From contig CANGWK010000001.1 in assembly GCA_947457615.1 (NCBI GenBank), forward strand, positions 198,139 through 262,138: DNA of 64,000 bases, in the 5' to 3' direction. Shown here one piece after another: positions 33,958-44,287 of the stretch. The notes under the pieces were generated by a model. That model did not search any database. It saw nothing but the letters and a program-made list of their open reading frames with translations, and was not told the origin of the DNA. The translations under genes were made by a program, and so were the position numbers. Each line of letters begins with the position of its first letter. The stretch's first letter is position 1. This DNA comes from Flavobacteriaceae bacterium (lineage in GTDB: Bacteria > Bacteroidota > Bacteroidia > Flavobacteriales > Flavobacteriaceae).

Positions 33958-35161
33958 GATAATAAGTTATTACTTTATTTAAAATATCTACTGCTACTTC
34001 TTCTTTCAACTTTAATTCCATTGGCTCAATATTGAAATCTTTATCAATAAAAGTCACTTTGTTAGTAGTTTTTCCAAATCCTGCTCCAATATCTTGAAGT
34101 GAATTTAAAACTATCAAATCTAAGTTTTTTTTCTGAATTTTCAACTTGGCATTTTCAATTTCATTTTCAGTTTCCAAAGCAAATCCAATTAAAAATTGAT
34201 TTTCCTTTACTTTTCCTAAAGCTGCTAAAATATCTTTTGTTTTTTCTAATTCAATAGAAAAGGACTCATCTGTTTTTTTAATCTTTTGTCTTGCAATAAC
34301 TTTCGGCTTATAATCCGCAACGGCTGCTGCTGCAATAACCACATCCATCGAATCGAAATATTCCAAACAACTATTATACATTTCTTCTGCCGAAATAACA
34401 CTTATTAATTGAATAGAATTATTTTTTAAAGCTATACTTGTAGGTCCAGAAACTAAAATAACTTCGGCACCAAGATTTGCTGCAGCTTCTGCAAGATCAT
34501 AACCCATTTTTCCAGACGAATGATTTCCTATAAAACGAATGGGATCTATAGATTCGTATGTGGGACCAGCAGTAATTAGTATTTTTTTTCCTATTAATGG
34601 AAGTTTACCCGATAAATCTGCCTCTAAAAAAGCTATAATATTCTCCGGTTCTGCCATTCTACCCTCACCACTAAGCCCACTAGCCAATTCGCCAGTTTCT
34701 GCTGGAATAATAATATTTCCAAATTGTTCTAACGCTGAAAACGAAGCAATAGTAGATGGATGTTTGTACATATCCAAATCCATTGCTGGCGCAAAATAAA
34801 CTGGGCATTTTGCGGATAGATAAGTAGCAATTAGCAAATTATCGCAATTACCATTTACCATTTTAGATAATGTATTTGCAGTTGCGGGTGCAATTATTAT
34901 AAGGTCTGCCCAAAGACCTAATTCTACATGATTATTCCATGTAGCACCTTCCTCCTCCTCATTATAAAATTTGGAATATACCGGATTTTTTGATAAAGTA
35001 GAAAGTGTTAAGGGGGTAATAAAATCTAAAGAAGCAGGTGTCATTATCACTTGGACATGAGCACCTGCTTTTATTAATAACCGAACCAAGGCTGCTGTTT
35101 TATATGCGGCAATTCCACCAGATATACCTAGTATGATTTTTTTACCACTTAAAACAGACAT
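33950..35161 (-). CDS. coaBC: Bifunctional phosphopantothenoylcysteine decarboxylase / phosphopantothenate-cysteine ligase
   Basis: A 403-residue two-domain enzyme of CoA synthesis. The FMN-binding CoaC part (~1-180) has GKKIILGISGGIAAYKTAAL, VELGLWADLIIIAPATANTLSKM and FAPAMDLDMY (catalytic His is taken by the WNNHVELG region). The CoaB part (~185-403) has ILITAGPTYESIDPIRFIGN and DVVIAAAAVADYKP, with the Lys in QKIKK. Together with the fused CoaE at 26178 two steps of the CoA pathway are within this region. It is within the rpoZ-coaBC-porD operon; rpoZ ends 6 nt before it. Confidence 0.96.
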   Translation of the reverse strand: MSVLSGKKIILGISGGIAAYKTAALVRLLIKAGAHVQVIMTPASLDFITPLTLSTLSKNPVYSKFYNEEEEGATWNNHVELGLWADLIIIAPATANTLSKMVNGNCDNLLIATYLSAKCPVYFAPAMDLDMYKHPSTIASFSALEQFGNIIIPAETGELASGLSGEGRMAEPENIIAFLEADLSGKLPLIGKKILITAGPTYESIDPIRFIGNHSSGKMGYDLAEAAANLGAEVILVSGPTSIALKNNSIQLISVISAEEMYNSCLEYFDSMDVVIAAAAVADYKPKVIARQKIKKTDESFSIELEKTKDILAALGKVKENQFLIGFALETENEIENAKLKIQKKNLDLIVLNSLQDIGAGFGKTTNKVTFIDKDFNIEPMELKLKEEVAVDILNKVITYYHA

Positions 35162-35167
35162 AGTTTT

Positions 35168-35488
35168 TTATTGTTGGTTAGCATCTTTATAAAAAATCTT
35201 TCCGTCTAACCATTCTTGCACTGCAAGTGCATGTGGCTTTGGAAGTTTTTCATAAAATTTTGACACTTCAATTTGTTCTTTGTTTTCAAAAACTTCTTCT
35301 AAACTATCGTTGTAGGTAGCAAACTCCTCTAATTTTTCAATCAATTCTTTTTTAATTTCCGAATTAATTTGATTTGCTCTTTTTGCAATAATTGTTATCG
35401 CCTCATAAACATTCCCAGTTGGTTCTTCAATAACATTTTTGTTGTAAGTTATTGTGTTTACAGGTGCAGTGGTCTTCTTTAAATCCAT
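35168..35488 (-). CDS. rpoZ: RNA polymerase omega subunit (Bacteroidota type)
   Basis: A 106-residue protein with the omega helix pattern GNVYEAITIIAKRANQINSEIKKEL. The rest (EEFATYNDSLEEVFENKEQIEVSKFYEKLPKPHALAVQEWL) is the extended form known from Bacteroidota. The start MDLKKTTAPVNTITY at 35488 agrees better with the family; an ATG two codons earlier (35494) is an alternative. The gene lies 8 nt after bamD and before coaBC, its usual place in this phylum. Confidence 0.9.
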   Translation of the reverse strand: MDLKKTTAPVNTITYNKNVIEEPTGNVYEAITIIAKRANQINSEIKKELIEKLEEFATYNDSLEEVFENKEQIEVSKFYEKLPKPHALAVQEWLDGKIFYKDANQQ

Positions 35489-35495
35489 GGACATT

Positions 35496-36290
35496 TTATT
35501 TAGAAAATTGTTGTAAATCTTTATCTATTTTAGCTAACATTTCATCAGCTTTTGTTTTAAATTTTGAATCGGCTTTATATTTTATAAAACTATAGTAAAC
35601 TGTTTTCGCATTTTTTAGACGTTCTTCCATTTTATCTGGAATACTATTGATTGCTAATTTATATGCAGAATCTAATTTATAATACAACGCTTCTTCTTTA
35701 AATGGAGTTCCTGGAAAATCAGAAATAAAATTATCAAAAGCAATTTGAGCTGCTTTGAAATCGGAAATGGTATTGTATTGTTTTGCATTTTCAAATGCTT
35801 TCTTTTCAATTTTAGTTCGCAATTCTTTTACCATAGCATTAGCCTCAGGCAAATAGGAAGAATTAGGATAAGTATCAATAAAATTTTGCAATTTATCTAC
35901 CGCTTTGTCGGTATCTTTTTGATCTAAACTATAAACAGGAGAGAGCTGTGTAAAACATTTTGCACCTAAAAAAAGAGCCTCTTCTTGTTTTTCACTTTTT
36001 GGATAACTAGAAGCAAAATTTTCGAATTGGTACCCTGCAAGATAATATTGTTTGGTTTTATAATAGGATTGAGAATACATATAAAACAATTTTTCAGCTT
36101 GAGGTTTACCTTTATAGGAAGGGGCTATTTGTTCAAACAATCGAATTGCTTTATCGTATTTTCCTTTTTCATACATTTTCACAGAAACACCGTATTTATC
36201 AGCAATATCCTCAGATTTTAATGCTTTTTGATATTCGCTACAGGACGAAAACAAAACAACTAAGACTATAAGTGAAAGTATTTTTTTCAT
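35496..36290 (-). CDS. bamD: Outer-membrane assembly lipoprotein BamD
   Basis: A 264-residue lipoprotein. The lipobox is LIVLVVLFSSCSEYQ, with Cys17 as the lipid site. TPR-like helical pairs follow (FEQIAPSYKGKPQAEKLFYMYSQSYYKTKQYYLAGYQFENFASSYPKSEKQEEALFLGA), the standard BamD fold. It works with BamA in inserting outer-membrane beta barrels. A TAAATTTG box lies 58 nt upstream (36355-36348). It heads the bamD-rpoZ-coaBC-porD-recN operon. Confidence 0.92.
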   Translation of the reverse strand: MKKILSLIVLVVLFSSCSEYQKALKSEDIADKYGVSVKMYEKGKYDKAIRLFEQIAPSYKGKPQAEKLFYMYSQSYYKTKQYYLAGYQFENFASSYPKSEKQEEALFLGAKCFTQLSPVYSLDQKDTDKAVDKLQNFIDTYPNSSYLPEANAMVKELRTKIEKKAFENAKQYNTISDFKAAQIAFDNFISDFPGTPFKEEALYYKLDSAYKLAINSIPDKMEERLKNAKTVYYSFIKYKADSKFKTKADEMLAKIDKDLQQFSK

Positions 36291-36347
36291 TTTAATTTTT
36301 ATGAATGCTGTTTAGTAAAGAAATTTTAGTCCTTAAAAAACGAACTG

Positions 36348-36355
36348 CAAATTTA
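36348..36355 (-). promoter_or_regulatory. Candidate -7 box of the bamD operon
   Basis: TAAATTTG on the minus strand, in the gap between dapA and bamD; no convincing TTG at 17-23 nt. Confidence 0.4.
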
Positions 36356-36410
36356 GTTAATAATTAGATACTATGAAACATTTTTTTTGATTGTTTTTAA
36401 TTACAAAAAA

Positions 36411-37286
36411 CTACAAACATTTTACAAAATTTGAAATTCTGTTTACCAAATCATCATCAATATTTACTAAAGGCAATCGGACTGTATTCCCAGATAATCC
36501 TAGTGTTTTTAGTGCCTGTTTAATTCCTGCAGGATTACCTTGTTCAAATATCATATCAATAGAATCTGCTAATTTGTAATGAATTTCATAAGCTTCATCT
36601 ACCTTTCTTTGAAGGCCTAAACGAACCATATCAGAAAACTGTCTTGGAAAACCTTGCCCAATAACTGAAATAACGCCGCTTCCACCAGCTAAAATCATGG
36701 GTAAAGTAATCATGTCATCTCCAGAAATCACTAAAAACCCTTCCGGTTTTTGTTGAATTAATTTCATAGCTTGAACTATATCGCCTGCAGCTTCTTTTAT
36801 AGCGATAATATTTTTAAAATCTTTCGCCAATTTTAACACTGTTGACGGTAACATATTGCTCCCAGTTCTCCCTGGAACATTGTATAAAATCACAGGTGTT
36901 GGAGAGGCTTCGGCAATGGCCTTAAAATGTTGGTAGATACCTTCTTGCGTTGGTTTATTATAATAAGGAGAAACAGATAGAATAGCAACAAAATCGGCAA
37001 AATCTCTAGTTTTTAATTCATCTATAACTTGGTGTGTGTTATTACCTCCTACACCAAGAACTAAAGGAACTCTTTTATTGTTTGCAGCTACAATAGTACT
37101 AATAACTAACACTTTCTCTTCTTGACTTAAAGTAGCACTTTCAGCTGTAGTGCCAAGAATCACAAGATAATCAATACCATTTTCAATTTGAAAATTTACA
37201 ATTCTTGTTAGAGCTTCAGTATCCACAGAAAAGTCAGTTTTGAAAGGGGTTACCAGTGCAACTCCAGTTCCTATTAATAATTGCAT
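36411..37286 (-). CDS. dapA: 4-Hydroxy-tetrahydrodipicolinate synthase
   Basis: A 291-residue TIM-barrel aldolase of lysine and diaminopimelate synthesis. It joins pyruvate and aspartate semialdehyde. Features: [13 protein letters not shown] at the start, [10 protein letters not shown] (T-T-E motif), [25 protein letters not shown] (catalytic Tyr) and IAIKEAAGD with the Schiff-base Lys. The C-terminus is normal. It begins 2 nt after the stop of the upstream small gene (37289), with which it is probably co-transcribed. Confidence 0.96.
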   Translation of the reverse strand: MQLLIGTGVALVTPFKTDFSVDTEALTRIVNFQIENGIDYLVILGTTAESATLSQEEKVLVISTIVAANNKRVPLVLGVGGNNTHQVIDELKTRDFADFVAILSVSPYYNKPTQEGIYQHFKAIAEASPTPVILYNVPGRTGSNMLPSTVLKLAKDFKNIIAIKEAAGDIVQAMKLIQQKPEGFLVISGDDMITLPMILAGGSGVISVIGQGFPRQFSDMVRLGLQRKVDEAYEIHYKLADSIDMIFEQGNPAGIKQALKTLGLSGNTVRLPLVNIDDDLVNRISNFVKCL

Positions 37287-37288
37287 AG

Positions 37289-37807
37289 TTATAGTTTGTT
37301 TAATATTTTTAAATATTTAAATAATTCAGTAACGAAGACTTTATAATTTTCGGCATTGGTATTCACCATAAAATGGTTTAATCGTTTATCTGATGAAGCA
37401 AAACCAACTTTAAATTTTGCTTTAGAAAGATTTGTTACCAGCAACAAAGGCGATTTTTTAGTGTCGTAATAATTAATTAATAAATCAAATTCTTGTTGGG
37501 TAAATTCAGAAACTTCATTTTTATTTATAGTGCCTAACCAACTTAAGTTCTTATATGAAAAGGAATCACATCCAAAAGAATCATTTTTCTTAATTACATT
37601 TTTAAAAACTAGAAAAGAAATATTCTCCTCTTGAATCCCATTCTTTTTTATTTCGGCTAATAATGCCTCTTTTTCATGGAAATAAGTTTCATCAATTAAA
37701 ATTGCGACTTTTTTTATAATTGGACTCGAAACCAAATACTTTACATTTAGTAACTGCTTCTTAACATTTTTTTTCGTCCAGATTTCCTTAATTTCATTCA
37801 AAAACAT
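37289..37807 (-). CDS. Conserved flavobacterial protein upstream of dapA (DUF6913-like)
   Basis: A 172-residue cytosolic protein without a known motif. The pattern is alternating strands and helices: [48 protein letters not shown] and [19 protein letters not shown], suggesting a Rossmann-like alpha/beta fold. Proteins of this form occur directly before dapA in many flavobacteria, I believe under DUF6913, but this name is from memory. Function unknown; the 2-nt spacing to dapA suggests one transcript. Confidence 0.7.
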   Translation of the reverse strand: MFLNEIKEIWTKKNVKKQLLNVKYLVSSPIIKKVAILIDETYFHEKEALLAEIKKNGIQEENISFLVFKNVIKKNDSFGCDSFSYKNLSWLGTINKNEVSEFTQQEFDLLINYYDTKKSPLLLVTNLSKAKFKVGFASSDKRLNHFMVNTNAENYKVFVTELFKYLKILNKL

Positions 37808-37883
37808 AGTACTTTTACCAAATTACAAATTTAATTGATTTTGTCGTATAATTATGGTAAAACTAAAAAACTATACCTTTCTA

Positions 37884-38633
37884 ATGAAACATTTTGTTTT
37901 ATTATTAACATTTATTCTCTTAACGGCATGTTCCAGTCATCCTTTATTCGTTTACAAAGTTGAAGGAAAGAAAATCACCATTAGTAATAATCAAAATGGA
38001 ATTTCTAAAATTGAAAACTACATTAAGCCTTATAGAGAGCATATTGACAAGGATTTAGGAGAAGTTCTAGCTTATAGTCCTGAAACTTTAGATAAGTCTA
38101 AAGGAGAATGGCAAACCAATATTGGGTGTTTTCTTGCAGATATAACTCTTGAAAAAAGCGATCCTATATTTTTGCAAAGAGAGCATAAATTGATTGACAT
38201 CTGTTTTTTAAACCATGGCGGAATTAGAACTATTATTCCTAAAGGAAATGTTACTGCTAGAAATACCTACGAAGTGATGCCGTTTGAAAACAGTGCCGTG
38301 GTAGTAGGCTTAAAAAAGGAACAAATTATGGAAATTATAAATTATATTATTTCCGAAAAAAAACCACATCCGTTAGCTGGAATGACTTTTACAATATCCA
38401 AAGACAACCAACCCATTAATATATTGGTTCAAGGAAAACCTCTTGAAAAAGATAAAATTTATTATGTGGTAACTTCTGATTATTTATCTAACGGTGGCGA
38501 CAACATGACTTTCTTTAAAAAAAATGTAGAACGACACGATTTAGACTACAAGCTACGCAACATTATGATTGATTATTTTAAAGACGTGGATACACTGAAG
38601 ATTAATAACAACATAAGAATCACTAAAGAATAA
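37884..38633 (+). CDS. Lipoprotein with 5'-nucleotidase C-terminal domain
   Basis: A 249-residue lipoprotein: lipobox in LLLTFILLTACSSHPL (Cys16). The frame is open to an ATG at 37854, but MKHFVLLL at 37884 gives a proper signal peptide. The body is the substrate-binding half of UshA-type 5'-nucleotidases: NIGCFLADITLEKS, NHGGIRTIIPKGNVTARNTYEVMPFENS and NGGDNMTFFK. The catalytic metal domain is absent; it is encoded by the next gene, 4 nt downstream. The two probably form one nucleotidase outside the cytoplasm, salvaging nucleosides and phosphate. Confidence 0.9.
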   Translation: MKHFVLLLTFILLTACSSHPLFVYKVEGKKITISNNQNGISKIENYIKPYREHIDKDLGEVLAYSPETLDKSKGEWQTNIGCFLADITLEKSDPIFLQREHKLIDICFLNHGGIRTIIPKGNVTARNTYEVMPFENSAVVVGLKKEQIMEIINYIISEKKPHPLAGMTFTISKDNQPINILVQGKPLEKDKIYYVVTSDYLSNGGDNMTFFKKNVERHDLDYKLRNIMIDYFKDVDTLKINNNIRITKE

Positions 38634-38637
38634 CATC

Positions 38638-39549
38638 ATGAAAAGAAGAGATTTTATTCAGAAAACTGCTGCAAGTTCTGCTTTTTTAGGCTTAACCGGA
38701 TTCTCCTTGAGTAGTTTTAAAAGTGAAAAAATAAAACACATTACCATCCTTCACACGAACGATGTACACAGTTATATTGATCCTTTTCCAGCAGATCATC
38801 CTAAAAATCCGAGCATGGGAGGTGTTGCAAAAAGAGCTGCTATCATCGAAACCATTCGAAAAGAAAATAAAAATGTGCTTTTATTAGATGCTGGAGATAT
38901 TTTTCAAGGAACTCCTTATTTTAATTATTATGGAGGAGAATTGGAATTCAAATTAATGAACATGATGGGTTATGATATTGTAACTCTTGGAAATCATGAT
39001 TTTGATAACGGTATTGATGGTTTGCTTTCGCAAATGGCAAATGCAAAATTTGATTTTGTTTCCAATTATGGTTTTAAAAATACGGTTTTGGATGGCCATG
39101 TAAAGCCATACAAAATAAAGCATGTAGATGGAGTGAAAATTGGAGTATTTGGATTAGGCATTGCATTACAAGGCTTAGTAGATAAGAAAAACTGCAAAGA
39201 AACTGTTTATAATGACCCTATAGAATCGGCCACAGATATGGCACGAATTTTAAAACATGAAAACAACTGTGACCTGGTTATTTGCCTATCACACATTGGT
39301 TATAACTATAAAGAAGATCCGAATAAAGTTTGTGATCTTATTCTTGCCCAGAAAACGAAAGATATAGATTTAATAATTGGCGGACACACCCACACCTTTT
39401 TGGACAAACCAGTAATCGAAAAAAATCTAGACGGAAAAGAAGTGCTAATTAACCAAGTAGGTTGTTATGGTTTAAATTTAGGGCGCATCGATTTTTATCT
39501 TACTTCCGATAAAGAAATTGCAAGTAAAGGAAAATCAATTGTAATCTAA
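38638..39549 (+). CDS. Metallophosphatase half of a split 5'-nucleotidase
   Basis: A 303-residue exported phosphatase with a twin-arginine-like signal at the N-terminus (MKRRDFIQKTAASSAFLGLTG). The two-metal site is intact: ILHTNDVHSY (DxH), LLDAGDIFQGTP (GD), TLGNHDFDNG (GNHD), CLSHIGYN (H) and IIGGHTHTFL (GHTH). It corresponds to the N-terminal domain of UshA, whereas the C-terminal domain is the preceding gene, so the order is reversed relative to a single-chain enzyme. Export by Tat would suit folding with metal in the cytoplasm while its partner is a Sec lipoprotein. Confidence 0.92.
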   Translation: MKRRDFIQKTAASSAFLGLTGFSLSSFKSEKIKHITILHTNDVHSYIDPFPADHPKNPSMGGVAKRAAIIETIRKENKNVLLLDAGDIFQGTPYFNYYGGELEFKLMNMMGYDIVTLGNHDFDNGIDGLLSQMANAKFDFVSNYGFKNTVLDGHVKPYKIKHVDGVKIGVFGLGIALQGLVDKKNCKETVYNDPIESATDMARILKHENNCDLVICLSHIGYNYKEDPNKVCDLILAQKTKDIDLIIGGHTHTFLDKPVIEKNLDGKEVLINQVGCYGLNLGRIDFYLTSDKEIASKGKSIVI

Positions 39550-39572
39550 AAACTTATTTATTCAATTAAAAC

Positions 39573-41605
<2,033 letters not shown>

Positions 41606-41660
41606 TTAGTTGGTTTCGCCCACTAAAATAGCCATTTATTTTGAATTTAAAAGAAAAAGA

Positions 41661-42131
41661 TTATTGAATAATCGTATTTATTTGAACATATAATTGTCCG
41701 TCGCTTAAAATAGCGCCTTCGGTAATCAAATTAAAAATAGCAGCATTGCGTTCTTCCTGGTATTCTTTTTTGCCTAAATGCATTTCTACTGTTTCTGTAA
41801 ATAAATTGTCGCTTAACCAAACCATACCTTCTTTAACCATAAAATCTACATCGGTAACCAAAGCTTTAATAACCATGGATTCTATTACTTTTTCTTGACA
41901 ATGAAAAAGAAAAATATGATTTTTAGAAAAATGTTCTAAATATTGAGCGTTAGTTAATACGTTTTCCCATATTAAATCGGAGAAAACATCTAGTTGCTGT
42001 TCTGCAACCTCGGGAGCATTGGTTTTAATTGCATCCCATTCTTTTTTATCAATAGATTGCGTAGCCAAAAAGGTTGCAAATTCTTGGTGCAATTCTTCAA
42101 ATTGTTCTTTAGTTAATCTTTTGTATTTCAT
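41661..42131 (-). CDS. Conserved flavobacterial protein (DUF6495-like)
   Basis: A 156-residue cytosolic, acidic, mostly helical protein. The start MKYKRLTKEQFEELHQEFA at 42131 is preferred over an ATG at 42146, which would add only MPRND. Recurrent parts are FATFLATQSIDKKEWDAIK, FSDLIWENVLTNAQYLEHFSK and YVQINTIIQ. It resembles a small flavobacterial family that I recall as DUF6495; no function is known. It lies between ligA and the S6-S18-L9 operon, separated from the latter by a terminator. Confidence 0.7.
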   Translation of the reverse strand: MKYKRLTKEQFEELHQEFATFLATQSIDKKEWDAIKTNAPEVAEQQLDVFSDLIWENVLTNAQYLEHFSKNHIFLFHCQEKVIESMVIKALVTDVDFMVKEGMVWLSDNLFTETVEMHLGKKEYQEERNAAIFNLITEGAILSDGQLYVQINTIIQ

Positions 42132-42217
42132 GTCATTGCGAGGCACGAAGCATTTTCGGTCTCAATTTTAATTAATATAAATTTATTACTTTGGTATCTT
42201 AGTAATTGTTATTACCT

Positions 42218-42252
42218 AAAAAAAAATCCCGATTTACATCGAGATTTTTAAT
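42218..42252 (-). terminator. Terminator of the rpsF-rpsR-rplI operon
   Basis: Stem AAAAATC-CGAT / ATCG-GATTTTT with a C-A mismatch and loop TTAC; the A run on the left side gives a U-tract on the minus strand, 17 nt after the rplI stop. Confidence 0.8.
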
Positions 42253-42268
42253 TTATGATAGTAAGATA

Positions 42269-42709
42269 TTAAACCTCAGCTACGATTTCATAAGGTAATT
42301 CAACTACTACATCTCTGTGCAATCTTACAGAAGCTGTGTATTTTCCAGTACGTTTAACAGTACCGCTAGTGATGAATTTTCTTTCAATAGATATTCCTGC
42401 TTTTTCTAAAACCGCTGCGATATCAATATTGGTAATAGAACCAAATAATTTTTCGCCACCTGCTTTTGAAGTGATTTTAATATCTAAAGATTTCAATGCG
42501 TCTGCAATTTTGTTAGCATCAGCAACTACTTTAGCCTCTTTGTGAGCTTTTTGCTTTAAATTTTCAGCTAATACTTTCTTTGCAGAGGGAGTAGCTAATT
42601 GAGCAAATCCTTGTGGAATTAAAAAATTACGACCATAACCAGCTTTTACTGATACAATATCGTCTTTAAATCCTACGTTTTGAACGTCTTGTTTTAATAT
42701 AAGTTCCAT
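42269..42709 (-). CDS. rplI: 50S ribosomal protein L9
   Basis: A 146-residue protein. The N-terminal rRNA-binding domain starts MELILKQDVQNVGFKDDIVSVKAGYGRNFLIPQGFA, followed by a connecting helix and the C-terminal domain (KLFGSITNIDIAAVLEK, KRTGKYTASVRLH). The frame is open to 42760, but the family begins at MELILK, so 42709 is used. It is the last gene of the rpsF-rpsR-rplI operon. Confidence 0.97.
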   Translation of the reverse strand: MELILKQDVQNVGFKDDIVSVKAGYGRNFLIPQGFAQLATPSAKKVLAENLKQKAHKEAKVVADANKIADALKSLDIKITSKAGGEKLFGSITNIDIAAVLEKAGISIERKFITSGTVKRTGKYTASVRLHRDVVVELPYEIVAEV

Positions 42710-42774
42710 GTTGTTGTCCTTATTATAGAAGTTAGGTTCCCTTTTGTGAGAAACCAACAACTTTTGATTTTAAA

Positions 42775-43071
42775 TTATTTTAATAAATCTGCTACATACG
42801 GCATTAAAGCCAAGTGACGAGCTCTTTTAACAGCAACTGACACTTTTCTTTGATACTTTAATGAAGTCCCTGTTAAACGACGAGGAAGAATTTTTCCTTG
42901 TTCGTTAACGAATTTTAATAAGAAATCTGCATCTTTATAATCAATATATTTGATTCCAGATTTTTTGAAACGACAATACTTTTTAGTTTTGTTAGTTTCT
43001 ATGTTTAAAGGCGTTAAATATCTAATATCTCCGTCTTTTTTTCCTGAAGCTGATTGTTGTAATGTTGCCAT
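42775..43071 (-). CDS. rpsR: 30S ribosomal protein S18
   Basis: A 98-residue protein with [51 protein letters not shown] and the C-terminal [18 protein letters not shown]. It lies 2 nt after rpsF and upstream of rplI. The N-terminal ~15 residues are the usual Bacteroidota extension. Confidence 0.97.
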   Translation of the reverse strand: MATLQQSASGKKDGDIRYLTPLNIETNKTKKYCRFKKSGIKYIDYKDADFLLKFVNEQGKILPRRLTGTSLKYQRKVSVAVKRARHLALMPYVADLLK

Positions 43072-43073
43072 AA

Positions 43074-43415
43074 TTAAGCTTTTGCTACTTTAAGTTTTTC
43101 TCTTCTTCTTTCTGCCCAAGATATAGCGTGTTTATCAAGACTTACAGTCAAGAAACGCATAATTCTTTCGTCACGTCTAAATTCAGTTTCAAAAGCAATT
43201 AATACTTCTGGTGACACTTGGAATTCAAATAAATGGTAAAAACCACTTTTTTTGTTTTGGATTTCATAGGCTAATTTTTTTAAGCCCCAATCCTCTTTAG
43301 ATACCATCTTAGCTCCTCTGCTTGTAAGAAAATCTTCAAACTTGCTTACTGTTTCCTTTACCTGAACTTCAGATAAAACGGGATTTAAGATGAAAACAGT
43401 TTCGTAATGATTCAT
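43074..43415 (-). CDS. rpsF: 30S ribosomal protein S6
   Basis: A 113-residue protein starting [18 protein letters not shown], with [32 protein letters not shown] and the C-terminal [25 protein letters not shown]. The open frame reaches 43490 but the family starts at 43415, and a strong promoter sits between (43450-43479), which rules out the longer form. It leads the operon rpsF-rpsR-rplI. Confidence 0.97.
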   Translation of the reverse strand: MNHYETVFILNPVLSEVQVKETVSKFEDFLTSRGAKMVSKEDWGLKKLAYEIQNKKSGFYHLFEFQVSPEVLIAFETEFRRDERIMRFLTVSLDKHAISWAERRREKLKVAKA

Positions 43416-43449
43416 AATAAATATGTTTTTAATTATATAAAATTGGGTG

Positions 43450-43479
43450 CAAAAGTAATTATTATTTATTAATAAACAA
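43450..43479 (-). promoter_or_regulatory. Promoter of the rpsF-rpsR-rplI operon
   Basis: Minus strand: TTG (43479-43477), 19-nt spacer, TACTTTTG (43457-43450), a full Bacteroidota consensus, 35 nt upstream of the rpsF start. Confidence 0.85.
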
Positions 43480-43588
43480 GTGAAAAGCAATATTAATCGC
43501 TAAAATACAAAAAAAAGCTACAAAGATTAGGTTCACACTTTTTAAAAAAATATATTAGCGTATCCAAATCTGAAAATATGTCTAAATT

Positions 43589-44287
43589 ATGAAATTAAAT
43601 TGTGTAGTAGTTGACGACAGTTCTTTACAAAGAATAGTAATTACTAAGTTAGTGAATAACCACCCTAACTTACAACTTATTGGCGATTACTCTAATGCTA
43701 TTGAAGCTAAAAATTGCATAACAGTCAATACAGTTGATTTAGTTTTATTGGATATTGAGATGCCAATTATTAGCGGTTTTGACTTTATAGATGGCTTAAA
43801 ATTAAAACCTCAAATTATTTTCATCACTTCTAAAGCAGAATATGCATTAAAAGCGTTTGATTATAACGCTACTGATTACCTTCTTAAACCTATTTTATTG
43901 GACCGATTTAATTCTTCTATAAAAAGAGCATTGGATCTTCAACAAATGAAAAGGGAAAATTATGAAGAAGAAGGAGATCATATTTTTATAAAAAGTAATT
44001 TAAAAAAACTTAAAATTTTTATCAATAAAATTAAATGGATTGAAGCTTATGGTGATTATGTAAAAGTAGTTACCGAAGAGAATACCAATCTTGTATTATC
44101 TACAATGAAGTCTTTTGAAAAAGACTTGCCGTCGGAAAAGTTCATTAGAGTTCATAAATCCTATATTATAAACATTGAAAAAGTGGAACGCTTTAACAGC
44201 AAATTTGCAGAAATTGGTTCGACTAAAATTCCGTTAAGCAGAAATAAAAAAGAAGGATTAATAAAAGCCTTATCTATAGATCAATAA
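43589..44287 (+). CDS. LytTR-family response regulator
   Basis: A 232-residue regulator with a receiver domain (CVVVDDSSLQ; phospho-Asp in LVLLDIEMPIISGFDF at ~53; Lys in YLLKPI) and a C-terminal LytTR DNA-binding domain at ~130-225 (FIKSNLKKLKIFINKIKWIEAYGDYVKV, FIRVHKSYIINIEKV). It would normally answer to a LytS-type kinase; none is adjacent, so it is an orphan in this window. Its 3' end overlaps the convergent priA by 7 nt. Confidence 0.93.
   Translation: MKLNCVVVDDSSLQRIVITKLVNNHPNLQLIGDYSNAIEAKNCITVNTVDLVLLDIEMPIISGFDFIDGLKLKPQIIFITSKAEYALKAFDYNATDYLLKPILLDRFNSSIKRALDLQQMKRENYEEEGDHIFIKSNLKKLKIFINKIKWIEAYGDYVKVVTEENTNLVLSTMKSFEKDLPSEKFIRVHKSYIINIEKVERFNSKFAEIGSTKIPLSRNKKEGLIKALSIDQ

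Noticed and set aside
43416..43490. 25-residue extension of S6
   Set aside because: The promoter at 43450-43479 lies within it and family members start at MNHYETVF.
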